Positions 61,672 to 64,000 of a stretch of DNA of 64,000 nucleotides are shown here, in pieces. Source of the DNA: a virus; IMG/VR virus record IMGVR_UViG_3300032245_001746, positions 62,001 to 126,000 of that record. The stretch is one strand, 5' to 3'. Each line of letters begins with the position of its first letter. The stretch's first letter is position 1. The notes under the pieces are model-generated. The model worked only from the letters and a program-made list of their open reading frames with translations. It was not told the origin of the DNA and ran no database searches. A program made the position numbers and the translations under genes.

Positions 61672-64000
61672 TTAAAATGCTGTTGTATCTTCAGTGAAAG
61701 ATCCTGTTCTATGAACACTAAATTCTATATACATAAATTCAACAGAACGTGTTGGTTGTATTCCGATTCTTGCTCTGAATTCATTTCTGTCTATAACATC
61801 TGGTGTATTTAAAGAAGTGTCAGCTTGTATTTGGAAATCATAAAGACCACGTCCAATTTGTACCTCTCTCAAAATACCAGAAGCAATTTCTTCAAATCCT
61901 CTTCTGAAGTCGTCATCATTTGGTTCAAATAACAAAGATCTGCTTGCAACTCTTATTCTTTTCTCAATTGAGAATAATAATCTTCTAACATTGATTCTAT
62001 CAAGAGCAGTAGGTTTTCTTTGCAATGTCTTTTGACCAAACGCTATAAATCCTGTGTCTACGAATTGAATAATTGGATTGATAGCATTTCTGTTTCCATA
62101 CATTGAATCTCTTTCTTCTAATGTAGGTCTGCTATAAACACCTGTTACTCCTGGCAATTGTCCTCTTGACATACCTGCTGGGGCAAACCAAGGTTCAGAT
62201 AAAGCATCACTTCTTGCAATCATAGCCATTACAGATCCTGATGGTGGAACCCACACATCAATTCTGTTGAAATTATCACGAATCTTGACCCAGGGCCAAT
62301 ACAATGCAGCAAAGTCACTATCAATCTTAGTCGAATTTAAAGGATGTGCTCCATTTTGCCATTTAATTATTTCATTTACGCCTAATCCAAATGGAGGATC
62401 AATAATTGCCAAACAATCCATTCTATAGTTTTGACAAACATCAATTAATCCCAAAACAACACCTGTGCTAGAACGACCAGGAGCAGCAAGTAAGTCGATA
62501 TCAATTTGTTCTGGATCGCTTAATGCGAACAAACCAGTTGAACCAACCACACTTCCGATAACTAAACTATCTTGAAGATCAGGATCAGATGGAATACCAT
62601 CTGTTCCACCACTTAAAGAATAAGTTCCGTTTTTAGGTGGTGCAACTGCTAATGTATTATCAATTGCTGTTATGAAATCTGAATTTCTTATCAAATAAGT
62701 TTCTACATAATATGTACTTGTTTGATCTTTAGTTAAATTACCATGACTTTCAACTTGAATACCATTGTTGTAGACTTCAATTTGAAAAGTTCCTTCTCTA
62801 ACATCATTTTTTACTACAACTTGAGTTGTATTACCATCAATACCAGGACTATCAGCAGTAATTGTTAAACTATTGCTATCTGACACAGCAGAACCAGTTA
62901 CAATTCCTAATTCTTGAATGTTTACATCACCAGTCACGCCTGAAGTTGTAGCTCCAGTAGATGTAGTTCCGTCAAAATCAAATATTTCAAATGCTGTAGA
63001 TTCTGATTTAACCAATATTTTAGCATCTTTTCCACTATGTAATGTGACTAAAGTTACATTATTTGCAGCATAAAGAGCGTGTGTTGTAAGGTTTACTGTT
63101 ACACCATTAATTACAGGTCCATTTGCAACTGATCCACCAACTGCGTAAAATCCGCCCATTATGGTTCCATCAGTGATTTGACTGTTAATTTCATTAACTA
63201 TGTCTGCAGTTGAGTTACTTAATCCTTCTAATGCTTCTAAATCAATTACTTGAACAGTATTATCAATTGCTGCATTTTCGCTACCATCTACTACAACTAA
63301 AAGTTGTAAATTTGAAGCACCAGTAAAATCCCAAGTTCCATCTACAGCATAACCAGTGCTGTATCCAGCAGCACCACTTGTTGTTTCTGCTTGAGTCATT
63401 TCTGTTCCTAAACTTATCATTCCAGAAAGTTTAGAATCTTTTTTAACTACGTGTGAATTACTCCAAGTTCTAGCTGCACCTAAAGTAATCGTATTTGTTG
63501 TGTAATTTACTGAAGTAATACTTGATGAAACGTTGTTTACAGTGATAGAATCGCCAGCGTAAAACATTGAAGCATCTGTAACTATCAAAGTTGTAGAGCT
63601 TGATCCTGAACCAACTGCAGTTGTACTAACTGTACCAGGAACTGCTTTTCCATATAATGAATTTTGAACACTGACTAATTCCAAAGAACTATCTGGTCCA
63701 TAAGAAAAAGTTGTTGAAACTTTTAATTTATTATCAGTTGAGCATGAAAATTCAATTCCGTCTACAGAAGATGATAATTGATCATTTAATTCTTCTACAA
63801 GTTCTGAACAAGTATATTTTCCAGCAGGAACTAACAATGTTTTAACAGATTCAATTCCGTTAAGTTTCCATTTAAAAAATGCATCAACATCAAAAACATA
63901 ACTTCCAGCAACGTTTGATTGTAAAACAATCGAAGCTCCAGCAACTGGAACATTCACAGATGCTGTTTTTGCAGCTTCATCATTTACAGAATTTGTTTCT
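61672..64000 (-). CDS. 18: Tail sheath protein (gp18-like), N-terminus beyond the window
   Basis: Contractile tail sheath subunit. The visible part is at least 775 residues and continues past the window edge. The C-terminal third carries the conserved sheath core: RINVRRLLFSIEKRIRVASR, then SLLFEPNDDDFRRGFEEIAS and FRARIGIQPTRSVEFMYIEF. Earlier, AIIDPPFGLGVNEI and WPWVKIRDNFNRIDVWVPPS match gp18. The N-terminal visible 350 residues hold Ser/Thr/Gly-rich beta domains (for example VGSGSSSTTLIVTDASMF). The tube gene follows. No intein or stop is seen. Confidence 0.92.
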   Translation of the reverse strand, partial: ETNSVNDEAAKTASVNVPVAGASIVLQSNVAGSYVFDVDAFFKWKLNGIESVKTLLVPAGKYTCSELVEELNDQLSSSVDGIEFSCSTDNKLKVSTTFSYGPDSSLELVSVQNSLYGKAVPGTVSTTAVGSGSSSTTLIVTDASMFYAGDSITVNNVSSSITSVNYTTNTITLGAARTWSNSHVVKKDSKLSGMISLGTEMTQAETTSGAAGYSTGYAVDGTWDFTGASNLQLLVVVDGSENAAIDNTVQVIDLEALEGLSNSTADIVNEINSQITDGTIMGGFYAVGGSVANGPVINGVTVNLTTHALYAANNVTLVTLHSGKDAKILVKSESTAFEIFDFDGTTSTGATTSGVTGDVNIQELGIVTGSAVSDSNSLTITADSPGIDGNTTQVVVKNDVREGTFQIEVYNNGIQVESHGNLTKDQTSTYYVETYLIRNSDFITAIDNTLAVAPPKNGTYSLSGGTDGIPSDPDLQDSLVIGSVVGSTGLFALSDPEQIDIDLLAAPGRSSTGVVLGLIDVCQNYRMDCLAIIDPPFGLGVNEIIKWQNGAHPLNSTKIDSDFAALYWPWVKIRDNFNRIDVWVPPSGSVMAMIARSDALSEPWFAPAGMSRGQLPGVTGVYSRPTLEERDSMYGNRNAINPIIQFVDTGFIAFGQKTLQRKPTALDRINVRRLLFSIEKRIRVASRSLLFEPNDDDFRRGFEEIASGILREVQIGRGLYDFQIQADTSLNTPDVIDRNEFRARIGIQPTRSVEFMYIEFSVHRTGSFTEDTTAF

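Noticed and set aside
1-64000. CRISPR array
   Set aside because: No regularly spaced direct repeats were found; the repeat families present are the adhesin, tail-tube and IS paralogues and hairpins.

Overview
The window is AT-rich DNA (long A and T runs, strong A/T bias at third codon positions) from a large T4-like contractile-tail phage (myovirus). The diagnostic genes are T4-type homologues: UvsX, gp32 single-strand binding protein, gp41 helicase, UvsW, the gp46/gp47 recombination nuclease, late sigma gp55, tail sheath gp18, tail tube gp19, and the baseplate-hub pair gp26/gp51. The host cannot be read off directly. A Tat-exported DUF1501 protein, a family I associate with Planctomycetota, Verrucomicrobiota and their relatives, and a phage-encoded SmpB suggest genes taken from such a bacterium.

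Layout. Positions 1-9014 (minus strand) form a replication/recombination block: UvsX carrying an intein, gp32, a UvsY-like protein, the gp41-like helicase, a short family A DNA polymerase and several unknown genes. A 660-base structured intergenic region follows. Positions 9675-20273 mix small genes on both strands with a P-loop kinase/macro-domain pair, UvsW, and the first of two adhesin cassettes (large fibre-like protein, 90-residue protein, 2-oxoglutarate oxygenase). Positions 20288-22879 hold a promoter, a 26-codon leader ORF, a strong terminator and about 16 tRNA genes. The tRNAs decode only Leu, Ser, Tyr and Phe, and the array is interrupted by an HNH endonuclease. The second adhesin cassette lies at 23720-27558. 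An IS607-like element (serine recombinase plus TnpB) at about 28135-30001 has split a small DUF4326 gene. Positions 30254-38844 carry accessory genes: glycosyltransferases, lipoprotein plus DUF1501, SmpB, a vWA protein and membrane proteins. Positions 38872-49646 are gp47, a methyltransferase-glycosyltransferase fusion, gp46, an NrdA gene broken by a split intein around a GIY-YIG endonuclease gene, NrdB and a full-length CTP synthase. From 49643 to the end come a PD-(D/E)XK nuclease, a second HNH endonuclease, an SF1 helicase, baseplate and tail genes, gp55, two tail-tube paralogues, a decayed remnant of the IS607-like element, and the start-truncated tail sheath gene.

Most striking. The leader ORF before the tRNA array encodes almost only Ser, Tyr, Leu and Phe, the four amino acids carried by the tRNAs. 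It uses nearly every codon class those tRNAs read, including codons that look rare in this AT-rich genome. It is followed by a Rho-independent terminator and a candidate antiterminator pairing. This looks like a transcription attenuator that senses depletion of exactly those tRNAs and then transcribes replacements. SmpB, a P-loop kinase and a macro-domain protein elsewhere in the window fit a phage that has to cope with attacks on translation. Also notable are the split intein placed directly before the NrdA radical cysteine, and an N-terminal peptide resembling the T4 capsid-targeting sequence on about nine otherwise unrelated proteins.
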